NCBI GenBank assembly: GCA_900765165.1
Contig: CAAFQR010000059.1
Location: forward strand, 1-29,363
DNA from: Veillonellaceae bacterium
GTDB taxonomy: Bacteria; Bacillota; Negativicutes; Veillonellales; Veillonellaceae
Length of the DNA stretch: 29,363 nucleotides
Reading direction: 5' to 3'
The stretch's first letter is position 1; every line of letters begins with the position of its first letter. Positions 23,246 to 29,363 of this stretch are shown here, piece by piece. Below the pieces are notes generated by a model that saw only the letters and a program-made list of their open reading frames with translations, did no database searches and was not told where the DNA came from. A program made the position numbers and the translations under genes.

Positions 23246-23361
23246 AATGTCGCTCCTTGAACATATAAACCTAATACCTACTACTTTTTGTGAATACAAC
23301 ACTCAATTGTATTCGTTGTTATAACGCGCGCTATAGTCCCCTTACGGCATACACAGATACT

Positions 23362-23378
23362 TTGTATTTTGTATACAA
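23362..23378. promoter_or_regulatory. Inverted repeat upstream of the serine permease
   Basis: TTGTAT-TTTGT-ATACAA is a perfect 6-bp inverted repeat about 120 bp before the start codon. The surrounding 23246-23714 is very AT-rich; I see no gene in it. Confidence 0.4.
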
Positions 23379-23714
23379 GGACAATTTACATGCATATGAT
23401 AACATGGCATGGACAAATTGCCAATAGAGCATCATGAGTGTATGGTATACAGTGTACATGTGGAATGACTATTTGTTTGGATTCTATTCTCAGATGCTAA
23501 ATTTTTAATCAAATAATAATCTCTATATCGCTTTAGTCTTGTAAATTTAAATTTTTATTGAGTAAATTTTTCTTATATCCATTTTTTCTCTATTTTTCTC
23601 TTCATATCGCACAGTTAAGGTGTATTTCCACTAGTACAGGACTAGGAATAAGGTTTACACGATTCGTGAAAGACATTGTCTATTTTTGTCTATTGACAGT
23701 GTAAAATAGCCACT

Positions 23715-23757
23715 AAAAAAGGAGTATATGCCTTCGCTATGCGCAATTCACATACTC
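23715..23757 (-). terminator. Terminator-like hairpin
   Basis: GAGTAT (23722-23727) pairs with ATACTC (23752-23757); on the minus strand six T follow. It could stop transcripts of the XRE gene that run antisense through the 50-residue gene. Confidence 0.5.
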
Positions 23758-23759
23758 AC

Positions 23760-23789
23760 TTGCTTAAATCATAATATATAGTTTATAAT
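23760..23789 (+). promoter_or_regulatory. Promoter of the 50-residue membrane protein gene
   Basis: TTGCTT (23760-23765), an 18-bp spacer and TATAAT (23784-23789). Confidence 0.65.
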
Positions 23790-23843
23790 AAAGATAGAAA
23801 GACAGTCTATTTCGTTGTAAGGCGCACGCCAAAGGAGGTTCCT

Positions 23844-23996
23844 ATGCGTTTCGTAACCGTAGTAAAAGGTGGTATTTCGTTTGGTACTGCATTGGCTATG
23901 GTGGTTAGCTACACCAACTGGCACTCCCTGCCGTGGGCCATTTTCCATGGCATTCTGGGATGGATTTACGTCATCTACTATGCCATCGTGCACTAA
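23844..23996 (+). CDS. 50-residue membrane protein of unknown function
   Basis: The ATG at 23844 follows a textbook AAAGGAGG at 5-nt spacing and a good promoter, so this short gene is real. It begins MRFVTVVKGGISFGTALAMV, one hydrophobic span, then SYTNWHSLPW and a second, aromatic-rich span ending GWIYVIYYAIVH. It thus looks like a small two-span hairpin protein. It has no charged residues after Lys8. I do not know a function; similar short proteins occur as orphan genes in Firmicutes (from memory, not checked). It is convergent with the XRE gene, 33 bp apart. Confidence 0.85.
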   Translation: MRFVTVVKGGISFGTALAMVVSYTNWHSLPWAIFHGILGWIYVIYYAIVH

Positions 23997-24029
23997 TCAC
24001 ACCAGCGTGCCATGCGTTATTTCACAAGC

Positions 24030-24308
24030 CTAAGCGGCGCTATACCTAAAGGCCCTATAAACAGAGACAGCATCCTCTGCCCCTTCCAGGACTAGGATGC
24101 TGTCTATTGTTACGTTAAACAACGTGCTTAACGCCACTAAATTGTCAATGCTCGGCAGGCTCTTCCCCCACTGCCAACGATAGATGGCCTGCGGATCCTT
24201 GAAGCCCAGCGCGTCTTGCAGCTGCTTCACCGTGTAGCCGTTTTTCTCGCGTAATACCTTAATGTTATGACCAGTTTGTTCCATACAAATCACAGGCATT
24301 GCCATCAT
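24030..24308 (-). CDS. XRE-family helix-turn-helix regulator
   Basis: 92 residues from the ATG at 24308 (GGAGG at 8-nt spacing). HTH_3 domain at about residues 14-72: NIKVLREKNGYTVKQLQDALGFKDPQAIYRWQWGKSLPS (recognition helix PQAIYRWQ), then IDNLVALSTLFNVTIDSIL. A short tail follows without a sensor domain. Within the tail's coding sequence, GACAGCATCCT (24066-24076) and AGGATGCTGTC (24094-24104) form a perfect 11-bp inverted repeat. The target is unknown; neighbours are the 50-residue membrane protein and xanthine permease. Confidence 0.88.
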   Translation of the reverse strand: MMAMPVICMEQTGHNIKVLREKNGYTVKQLQDALGFKDPQAIYRWQWGKSLPSIDNLVALSTLFNVTIDSILVLEGAEDAVSVYRAFRYSAA

Positions 24309-24404
24309 CGTACATTCCTCCCATCACCGTCTATAACGTTAACTAACACTGCGGCGCCCAAGGGTTTTCCTACGAAACCAAGGCACTTCCCAAAGTGTTT
24401 TTTC

Positions 24405-24433
24405 ATTATACACGATTTAAAAAGGTTTGTCAT
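24405..24433 (-). promoter_or_regulatory. Promoter of the XRE regulator
   Basis: On the minus strand ATGACA (24428-24433), a 17-bp spacer and TATAAT (24405-24410), about 95 nt before the start codon. Confidence 0.7.
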
Positions 24434-24490
24434 TGAATTAGCAGTTCAATTTACGCATATTATGAGGAAATTTTTCAGCTCATATGCACT

Positions 24491-25777
24491 TTAGTTTTCG
24501 CTGTCACCTTTCAAGCTTTTGAAGTTAAAGAGCACATTCAAAATAACCGCCGTCAACGCACCGGTTACGATGCCGCTACCGAAGATGATGCGGAACATTT
24601 CCGGGAACTGAGCGAAGAAGTTCGGCGTTACCGTTACGCCAAGGCCTAACGAAATGGAACAAGCCACGATGAGCATGTTGTTCGGCTGCGTAAAGTCCAT
24701 GTGGCCCAACATGCGAATACCGGCCGCACATACCATGCCGAACATGGCTACCATCGCACCACCCAATACGGACGTTGGGATAATCGTTGCTAATGCGGCA
24801 AATTTAGGCAAGAAGCCCAGTAAAATCAATAGCACACCGCACACGACGATAACGTTAACCTTGCGCACTTTAGAAAGCTGCACCAAGCCTACGTTCTGAG
24901 AGAACGTGGTATACGGGAACGAGTTTAACAACCCACCAATGATGGACGCCAAGCCTTCAGCGCGATAGCCATGGGCCAAGTCCTTAGCAGTCAATTTGCG
25001 TTCGCAGATTTCGCCTAACGCCAAGTACACGCCGGTGGATTCTACCAAGCTTACTAAGGCTACAATACACATCGTCAAAATAGCGCTGGCATTAAAGGTC
25101 GGTACGCCAAAGTAGAACGGCGTCGTTATGTGGAACCAGGACGCTTCCGCTACCGGCGTGAAATCTACCATACCGAAGATCGTAGCTACGATAGTACCAA
25201 ACACCAAGCCAAGCAATACGGAAATGGCTTGAATGTAACCGGAGAAGAAACGGTTCAATAATAGGATGAATACTAACACCACAAAGCCCAATGCCAAGTT
25301 CGGTACGCTACCGAAGCTCGGGCTACCTAAGCCGCCGGCTAAGTTATTCATGGCTACCGGCACCAAGGTCAAGCCGATAATGCTTACAATGGAACCCGTT
25401 ACTACCGGCGGGAAGAAGCGTCGCAGCATGCCGAACCACCGTGAAATAATCACGACAAACAAACCAGACACGATGATAGCACCATAAATGGCGCTTAAGC
25501 CAAAATTCGTGCCAATGCCAATCATAGGAAATACGGCGGTAAAGGTACAACCTAATACAACGGGCAAGCCAATACCGGAAAAGCCATTGCGCCATACCTG
25601 CAAGAGCGTAGCAATACCGGACGTCAACAAGTCAGCACCAATCAAATAACCGATTTGCGGCACCGTCAAATGCAAGCTACTACCAACGATGAGCGGTACG
25701 ATAACCGCGCCGGCGTACATGGCCAGCACGTGTTGCACGCCAAGAAAGAATGTTTGGGTCTTTTTATAATCTGCCAT
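24491..25777 (-). CDS. pbuX: NCS2-family xanthine/uracil permease (PbuX-like)
   Basis: 428 residues from the ATG at 25777, which has AAGGAG upstream; the longer open frame crosses the promoter. FFLGVQHVLAMYAGAVIVPLIVG is the N-terminal hallmark of the xanthine branch of NCS2. Further words: PVVLGCTFTAVFPMIGIG, PPVVTGSIVSIIGLTLVPV (split by a helix break) and VESTGVYLALGEI, carrying the conserved Glu of TM8; then LLNSFPYTTFSQNVGLVQLSKV. It imports xanthine, possibly also uric acid, with protons. No guanine-type riboswitch precedes it; instead an operator-like palindrome overlaps the promoter. Confidence 0.9.
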   Translation of the reverse strand: MADYKKTQTFFLGVQHVLAMYAGAVIVPLIVGSSLHLTVPQIGYLIGADLLTSGIATLLQVWRNGFSGIGLPVVLGCTFTAVFPMIGIGTNFGLSAIYGAIIVSGLFVVIISRWFGMLRRFFPPVVTGSIVSIIGLTLVPVAMNNLAGGLGSPSFGSVPNLALGFVVLVFILLLNRFFSGYIQAISVLLGLVFGTIVATIFGMVDFTPVAEASWFHITTPFYFGVPTFNASAILTMCIVALVSLVESTGVYLALGEICERKLTAKDLAHGYRAEGLASIIGGLLNSFPYTTFSQNVGLVQLSKVRKVNVIVVCGVLLILLGFLPKFAALATIIPTSVLGGAMVAMFGMVCAAGIRMLGHMDFTQPNNMLIVACSISLGLGVTVTPNFFAQFPEMFRIIFGSGIVTGALTAVILNVLFNFKSLKGDSEN

Positions 25778-25791
25778 TATACATAACTCCT

Positions 25792-25846
25792 TATTAATTA
25801 GAATTAATACGAATGACAGTATACACTGTTTAGTAGTAGATAGCAA
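25792..25846 (-). promoter_or_regulatory. Promoter and operator-like palindromes of the xanthine permease gene
   Basis: On the minus strand TTGCTA (25841-25846), a 17-bp spacer and TATACT (25818-25823). ACAGT-N4-ACTGT (25816-25829) is palindromic and overlaps the -10. TATTAATT-AG-AATTAATA (25792-25809) is a second palindrome at the predicted 5' end of the mRNA, just upstream of the ribosome site. Confidence 0.6.
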
Positions 25847-25921
25847 GATATATTACTACAAATTCTCAATATTAGTGTATTTATTTCCCACTGCCTTGCC
25901 TGCCCACACTTCAAACACGAT

Positions 25922-26287
25922 TTATTCGATGTCTTTAGAATGTCTTGCTTTAACGATTAATGCTTCTTTCTTCCCTTCGCCGCCCGGTTTACCATGAGTA
26001 TAACCAACTACATCAAAATACTCCGCGCATTGATCCACAATAGCTTCATAGTTTTCGTTTTTACTCTTCGTACACGTAGAAATATGCACCGCATCAACGC
26101 CTTTCTTGCGCAAGGTGTCTAGCTTTTTTGCCAAATCACCGCCGGAGTGTGTAAGGCTTACGAGCTGTAATTCCTCGTCGCCGTAGCGCTCGAAGGCATC
26201 TTTCTTTGAAAAGCAAGCGTTTAAGCAACCACCGCAGGAACAACGCTGCATGGTCTCTTCATTCACTAAAATAGCAATCTTTTTCAT
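25922..26287 (-). CDS. CGGC-domain protein
   Basis: 121 residues from the ATG at 26287. The ribosome site GGAGAGG overlaps the end of the upstream peptidase gene, 11 nt away, so translation is coupled. MKKIAILVNEE is followed by a cysteine cluster, Cys16, 18, 21 and 25 (RCSCGGCLNAC), then AFERYGDEELQLVSLTHSGGD and HISTCTK (Cys72). The CGGC family (PF08821) is proposed to bind metal. In most members I recall a second CGGC-like motif follows the LV strand; here it reads HSGGD, so one site may be lost. No function is established. The pairing with a P1-type peptidase is a useful context clue. Confidence 0.78.
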   Translation of the reverse strand: MKKIAILVNEETMQRCSCGGCLNACFSKKDAFERYGDEELQLVSLTHSGGDLAKKLDTLRKKGVDAVHISTCTKSKNENYEAIVDQCAEYFDVVGYTHGKPGGEGKKEALIVKARHSKDIE

Positions 26288-26298
26288 GTCACCTCTCC

Positions 26299-27279
26299 TT
26301 ACATTGGCGTCCCTACATGACGCAAGAATTCTTCGTCCGGAATGGCCGACGCTTTCACGGCGCGACGAATGGCAGTGCCCATCACTTCGGCACTTAGAGC
26401 ACAAGCCATATTAAGATCAGCCGTAACACGTTTCCCGGCGGATACGCCATAAATAGTATCGCCATCGGCTAAGGTACCTACGGGCTTTATAGAACGACCA
26501 TAACCATTCGTAGCAGCGGCGGCCAAACGTGTGAGCTCACTTTTCGTAAAGTCACCATTGGTAATAATCGCCCCAATGGTGGTGTTGGTCCGGTCAAATA
26601 AATCATGCGGCTTGGTAAGTCCGTATAAGGCTTCGCGCACGTCAACGAATTCCTTGCGGTCTTCGTCTAAAGCACCGGCAATTTTCTGGCCCGTTTCATG
26701 GTCATAAATATCGCCCCACGCATTGAGCACCACAATGGCACCCATAGTTAATTCGCCTAAACGCACCGCATAGAGGCCAACGCCGCCCTTCATAGCCCGC
26801 GCCATGCCATAGCCTTTACCGACTGCGGCGCCAATGCCGGCGCCAACATTTCCTTCGCCAAACGGTGTTCCTGCTAAGGCAGCCTTTGTGGCCTCTGCGC
26901 CCATAGCCGCATCAGGGCGGATAAAGGGACTGCCGTAGGCTAAGTCGTAAATATCGCTTTGCACGACAATAGGCACCAGCGCAAAACCCGTCGGATAGCC
27001 AATGCCTTCCGCTTCCAAGGTGCGCATGACGCCGTCCGAAGCGGCTAAGCCGTACGCAGAGCCACCGCCTAATACCAAGGCGTGAACCGGTGTAGCGGCC
27101 GTCGTCGGCGATAGCACCGGTGTTTCCCGCGATGCGGGGCCGCCGCCGGTAATCCACACACCAGCCGTCGCACCGTCAGGAAATACTAAGGCGGTCACCC
27201 CCGTCTTCGCCTCTTCGTCCTGCGCGTGGCCGCACTGCACGCCATCTAGCGCAGACCATTCAATTTCGTCCCAGGTCAT
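26299..27279 (-). CDS. P1/DmpA-family (S58) self-processing aminopeptidase
   Basis: 326 residues from the ATG at 27279 (AGGAGGG upstream, MTWDEIEW); upstream codons in frame cross the promoter region and look non-coding. GGPASRETPVLSP (~47-58), LGGGSAYGLAASDGV (~70-84) and GEGNVGAGIGAAVGK are family words. The self-cleavage point is expected before Thr233 or Thr234 in RTNTTIGAIITNG, which would free the nucleophile of the beta chain. These enzymes cleave N-terminal residues or beta-peptides; the substrate here is unknown. No signal peptide is seen, so it acts in the cytoplasm. First gene of a coupled pair with the CGGC protein. Confidence 0.88.
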   Translation of the reverse strand: MTWDEIEWSALDGVQCGHAQDEEAKTGVTALVFPDGATAGVWITGGGPASRETPVLSPTTAATPVHALVLGGGSAYGLAASDGVMRTLEAEGIGYPTGFALVPIVVQSDIYDLAYGSPFIRPDAAMGAEATKAALAGTPFGEGNVGAGIGAAVGKGYGMARAMKGGVGLYAVRLGELTMGAIVVLNAWGDIYDHETGQKIAGALDEDRKEFVDVREALYGLTKPHDLFDRTNTTIGAIITNGDFTKSELTRLAAAATNGYGRSIKPVGTLADGDTIYGVSAGKRVTADLNMACALSAEVMGTAIRRAVKASAIPDEEFLRHVGTPM

Positions 27280-27438
27280 GAAAATCCCTCCTACACAAAG
27301 TACGTATATAACGCATCCGTAACGTCTTATAGTAAAACTCTTACTGTCATCATAGCACAGTTGAGAATTTATTTCATCATCTTTCAAATTCAGTGACCAC
27401 TCATTGCTAACTTTGCATACTAAGTTCATTAGAAATAC

Positions 27439-27467
27439 TTGCTATCCAAATTATCATTTTATATAAT
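27439..27467 (+). promoter_or_regulatory. Promoter of the secreted-protein gene
   Basis: TTGCTA (27439-27444), a 17-bp spacer and TATAAT (27462-27467), about 45 nt before the ribosome site. Confidence 0.75.
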
Positions 27468-27516
27468 GTAATCATCTTATTTTAAGATATCTAGTATTTT
27501 TTTGTTGGGAGGTCCT

Positions 27517-28044
27517 ATGAAACGAACTATCCTTTGTTTAACCATTGCCGCATTAACAACGACCGGCGCGTTTGCCCAAAACAGCGTGCCGTCATTTCAC
27601 AGTGACAACAAGCCATTAACACCTTCTATGGCCGAGCCCTCTGAAATGAAAGCCTACAAAGCCGACTTTGACCGTTATGTGTCCACTATCGACGCGGAAA
27701 TCGCGCGCCTGAAAGCGAAGAAAGCCGAAGCTGCCAAAGCCTATAATGATGTAGTGTATGAGTACAACAAGGATCAATTCTTCCACCAAGGCACGTTCCC
27801 CTATTATAAGCACCGTGTGTATTGCCCGACTGGCCAGCATGTAAAAGGTCATTTTGATGAAAAAACCGGCACCTACTCCTATGATGAGTACTACTACACC
27901 AACGACCGCGATGGTGTAAACGACTGCGACTGCCGTTATCGCATTCCGCGACCGAAGCCGGTAAAACAAAGCACGGAAGCAACTAACACCAGCGCTAAGA
28001 AAAATCCCTTCGGCTGGATGGACGACTTCATGAAAAACGCATAG
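27517..28044 (+). CDS. Secreted/periplasmic protein of unknown function
   Basis: 175 residues from the ATG at 27517 (GGGAGG, 5-nt spacing). Signal peptide: MKRTILCLTIAALTTTGAFA, with cleavage expected after AFA. The mature part starts polar, has a helical, Lys/Glu/Ala-rich stretch at about 45-75 (probable short coiled coil), then a Tyr-rich segment. Three of the four cysteines follow: YCPTGQ and DCDCRY, which could form disulfides or bind a metal. The tail, WMDDFMKNA, resembles a packing helix. I do not recognise the family. It has its own promoter and terminator, so it is a single-gene unit, divergent from the peptidase. Confidence 0.82.
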   Translation: MKRTILCLTIAALTTTGAFAQNSVPSFHSDNKPLTPSMAEPSEMKAYKADFDRYVSTIDAEIARLKAKKAEAAKAYNDVVYEYNKDQFFHQGTFPYYKHRVYCPTGQHVKGHFDEKTGTYSYDEYYYTNDRDGVNDCDCRYRIPRPKPVKQSTEATNTSAKKNPFGWMDDFMKNA

Positions 28045-28090
28045 CGATTACCTAAGTATTGCTAACTAGTAACGCAGCTCTGAACATACA

Positions 28091-28138
28091 AAAAGCCCTC
28101 ACGACCTAAACGCACAATGCGTCAAGCCGTGAGGGCTT
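28091..28138. terminator. Bidirectional terminator between secreted protein and LysR genes
   Basis: AAGCCCTCACG (28093) pairs with CGTGAGGGCTT (28138), with an inner ACGC/GCGT stem. On the minus strand five T follow; on the plus strand the tract is weaker (CATATCTTTT). Confidence 0.85.
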
Positions 28139-28146
28139 CATATCTT

Positions 28147-29058
28147 TTAGTAGGAAACAGGCTGTTCGTTAACTTGCTGAACAATGTGATCCATGAAGGT
28201 TTTCATCGTATCCCACTTGGAGTTGTTGTTGCGGTATACGAAGCAAACCTGGAGGTTCAACGGTTTGCTCAATGCATAGTAGCCGTCTTTGATGCCAAGC
28301 GTGTCTAACAAGTGGAGGGAAATCAAAGCGCCGGCTTCATTGCGCTTACAGTAGTCAATCATGGAGTAAGGGTTCGAAAGACGTACTGCTTGCGGTAAGG
28401 ACTGGCGTCCTTCTTCAGAGAAGTAGAATTTCAAACGATGGCTCATGAAGTATTTCGGCGGATACATTACTAACGGATACGCCAACATTTCTTCGCAGTT
28501 TACGCCTGCCGTAACGTTTAACTTACGGTTCGGTGCGTAGTATACAACCGTATCTTCGCGTAATGCAACGCTTTCATAAGCACTCATATCCTTATTGTTC
28601 GGTAAGTAGCAAACACCAATATCGATGCGGTTTTCGCGCAAATCTAACAACATTTCTTCTTCTTCCATATCATAGATGGAAATGGAGAAGGTCGGGTTTT
28701 CGCGCTGGAAATGAGACACGAAACCGTTCATGCGAACGTCACCAATACTGCGCAGGATACCTACGTTGAGCATCGGGCGTTCTAATTTGTTAGCCAAGCG
28801 AATGCTATGGATTGCACGTTCCAAGGTTTCGATGATATGTTCCGCTTCCGGCAAGAATTTTTCACCTTCCGGCGTCAAGCGGCTACCACGGGTAGAACGG
28901 GCAATTAATTTCACACCCACCAAGCGTTCCAATTTCTTCATCTGCGCACTAAAAGCAGATTGCGTAATATTAGCGGCCTGAGCAGCTAATGTGAAATTCC
29001 CCATCTTACTGTATGTAATAAAACTTTGTAGCTCTTGTAGAGTCGGTAATTCATCCAT
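28147..29058 (-). CDS. LysR-family transcriptional regulator
   Basis: 303 residues. Winged HTH at 6-65: LQELQSFITYSKMGNFTLAAQAANITQSAFSAQMKKLE, then GVKLIARSTRGSRLTPEGEKFL. The linker helix follows, then the effector-binding domain (LNVGILRSIGDVRMNGFVSHF; NRIDIGVCYLP, the hinge-side strand). Six cysteine/acidic-rich features seen elsewhere in redox LysRs are absent, so I do not call it OxyR. The target is unknown, as the divergent upstream region (29059-29278) contains no full gene. AAAGGAG precedes the ATG at 9-nt spacing. Confidence 0.92.
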   Translation of the reverse strand: MDELPTLQELQSFITYSKMGNFTLAAQAANITQSAFSAQMKKLERLVGVKLIARSTRGSRLTPEGEKFLPEAEHIIETLERAIHSIRLANKLERPMLNVGILRSIGDVRMNGFVSHFQRENPTFSISIYDMEEEEMLLDLRENRIDIGVCYLPNNKDMSAYESVALREDTVVYYAPNRKLNVTAGVNCEEMLAYPLVMYPPKYFMSHRLKFYFSEEGRQSLPQAVRLSNPYSMIDYCKRNEAGALISLHLLDTLGIKDGYYALSKPLNLQVCFVYRNNNSKWDTMKTFMDHIVQQVNEQPVSY

Positions 29059-29278
29059 TCGTATCAGCTCCTTTAATCGTTGTTAACCGATCTTTCCCCT
29101 CATACAATCAGTTTTCCTAAATTTTGCGAAACAATGGTACGCAACAGCCTCGTGCTCCCACAACCAAGATACTGTCGAATTCACCGACAAGCACGCCTAC
29201 GGCCAATTTCCCGAATTTAAGAATTCTCTCCTAGTATACACGATTTTTGTCAGATATAAAAGAGAAAATTATAACTTC

Positions 29279-29363
29279 TTAAATTGCAATATGAAATTGA
29301 ACACTTTCTAAATCCACTAACTTCTTAACTTCCTCTAAGAAAGCTTCTTGCGGTGTCCGGTAA
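29279..29363 (-). CDS. C-terminal end of a transposase, probably IS30 family (cut by the right edge)
   Basis: One frame is open from the edge to the TAA at 29279 and reads YRTPQEAFLEEVKKL, then VDLESVQFHIAI. The 'RTP-x-E-x-F' phrase is the usual last helix of IS30 transposases, whose C terminus often runs into the terminal inverted repeat; AAATTGCAATATGAAATTG at 29281-29299 would be that repeat. The rest lies outside the window, so the call rests on 27 residues. Between this and the LysR start (29059-29278) the sequence is gene-free. Confidence 0.5.
   Translation of the reverse strand, partial: YRTPQEAFLEEVKKLVDLESVQFHIAI

Noticed and set aside
25778..25921. Guanine/xanthine riboswitch before the xanthine permease
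   Set aside because: The conserved loop and junction words of the purine aptamer are absent, and the leader after the predicted start is only about 35 nt.
27280..27429. 50-residue N-terminal extension of the P1 peptidase
   Set aside because: Family members start near MTWDEIEW; the ATG there has AGGAGGG, and the upstream part is AT-rich, spacer-like sequence.

Overview
The window looks like chromosomal DNA of an anaerobic Firmicute, most likely a Negativicutes/Veillonellaceae-type bacterium. The reasons are a monomeric two-cluster [FeFe] hydrogenase, an S-box (SAM-I) riboswitch, Firmicute-type promoters (TTGACA-N17-TATAAT) and strong AAGGAGG ribosome binding sites, together with amino-acid, xanthine and uronate uptake or breakdown genes. 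Genus is not certain from sequence alone. Both edges hold mobile-DNA remnants: the N-terminal half of an Rpn/PD-(D/E)XK 'transposase' on the left and the last 27 codons of what looks like an IS30-type transposase on the right.

Layout. 1-449: Rpn-family gene, cut by the edge. 743-1204, 3757-4092, 4211-4580 and 6015-6530: four long imperfect palindromes of one family (called E1, E3, E4 and E2 here), each folding into a hairpin with an 18-20 bp upper stem and an apical region of exactly 32 nt. 1265-3763: CsoR-type repressor and a P1B metal ATPase, each with its own promoter and CsoR-like boxes. 4576-5643: PfoR/PTS-EIIC-like membrane protein. 6531-10211 (minus): uronate operon, LacI regulator-kduI-kdgK-kdgA. 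10565-11620: azlC-azlD branched-chain amino-acid exporter, divergent from a Yip1-like membrane protein. 12563-13974: core-MetE protein under a SAM riboswitch. 14075-15514: [FeFe] hydrogenase with a structured leader. 15684-16484: small kinase-like protein. 16669-18232: 2-hydroxyacid dehydrogenase and nitroreductase. 18393-20149: MFS transporter and Bcp peroxiredoxin. 20316-23245: GltS glutamate and SdaC-like serine transporters. 23844-23996: a 50-residue membrane protein. 24030-25777: XRE regulator and xanthine permease. 25922-27279: P1/DmpA-type peptidase coupled to a CGGC protein. 27517-28044: secreted protein of unknown function. 28147-29058: LysR regulator.

How it works together. The catabolic genes would take 4-deoxy-5-ketouronate (from pectin or glycosaminoglycan disaccharides) to pyruvate plus glyceraldehyde-3-phosphate, although kduD and a sugar importer are not in the window. 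Amino-acid transport, D-2-hydroxyacid reduction and hydrogen production fit an amino-acid/organic-acid fermenter. Metal and oxidant defence (CsoR/ATPase, Bcp, nitroreductase) are separate single-promoter units.

The most unusual content is the palindrome family. The upper stem changes sequence completely between copies while pairing is kept. The 32-nt apex is nearly invariant in three copies; in the fourth it is rebuilt with the same pairing plan. In three of the four copies the 3' end of the element runs into the stop codon of a neighbouring gene read from the opposite strand.
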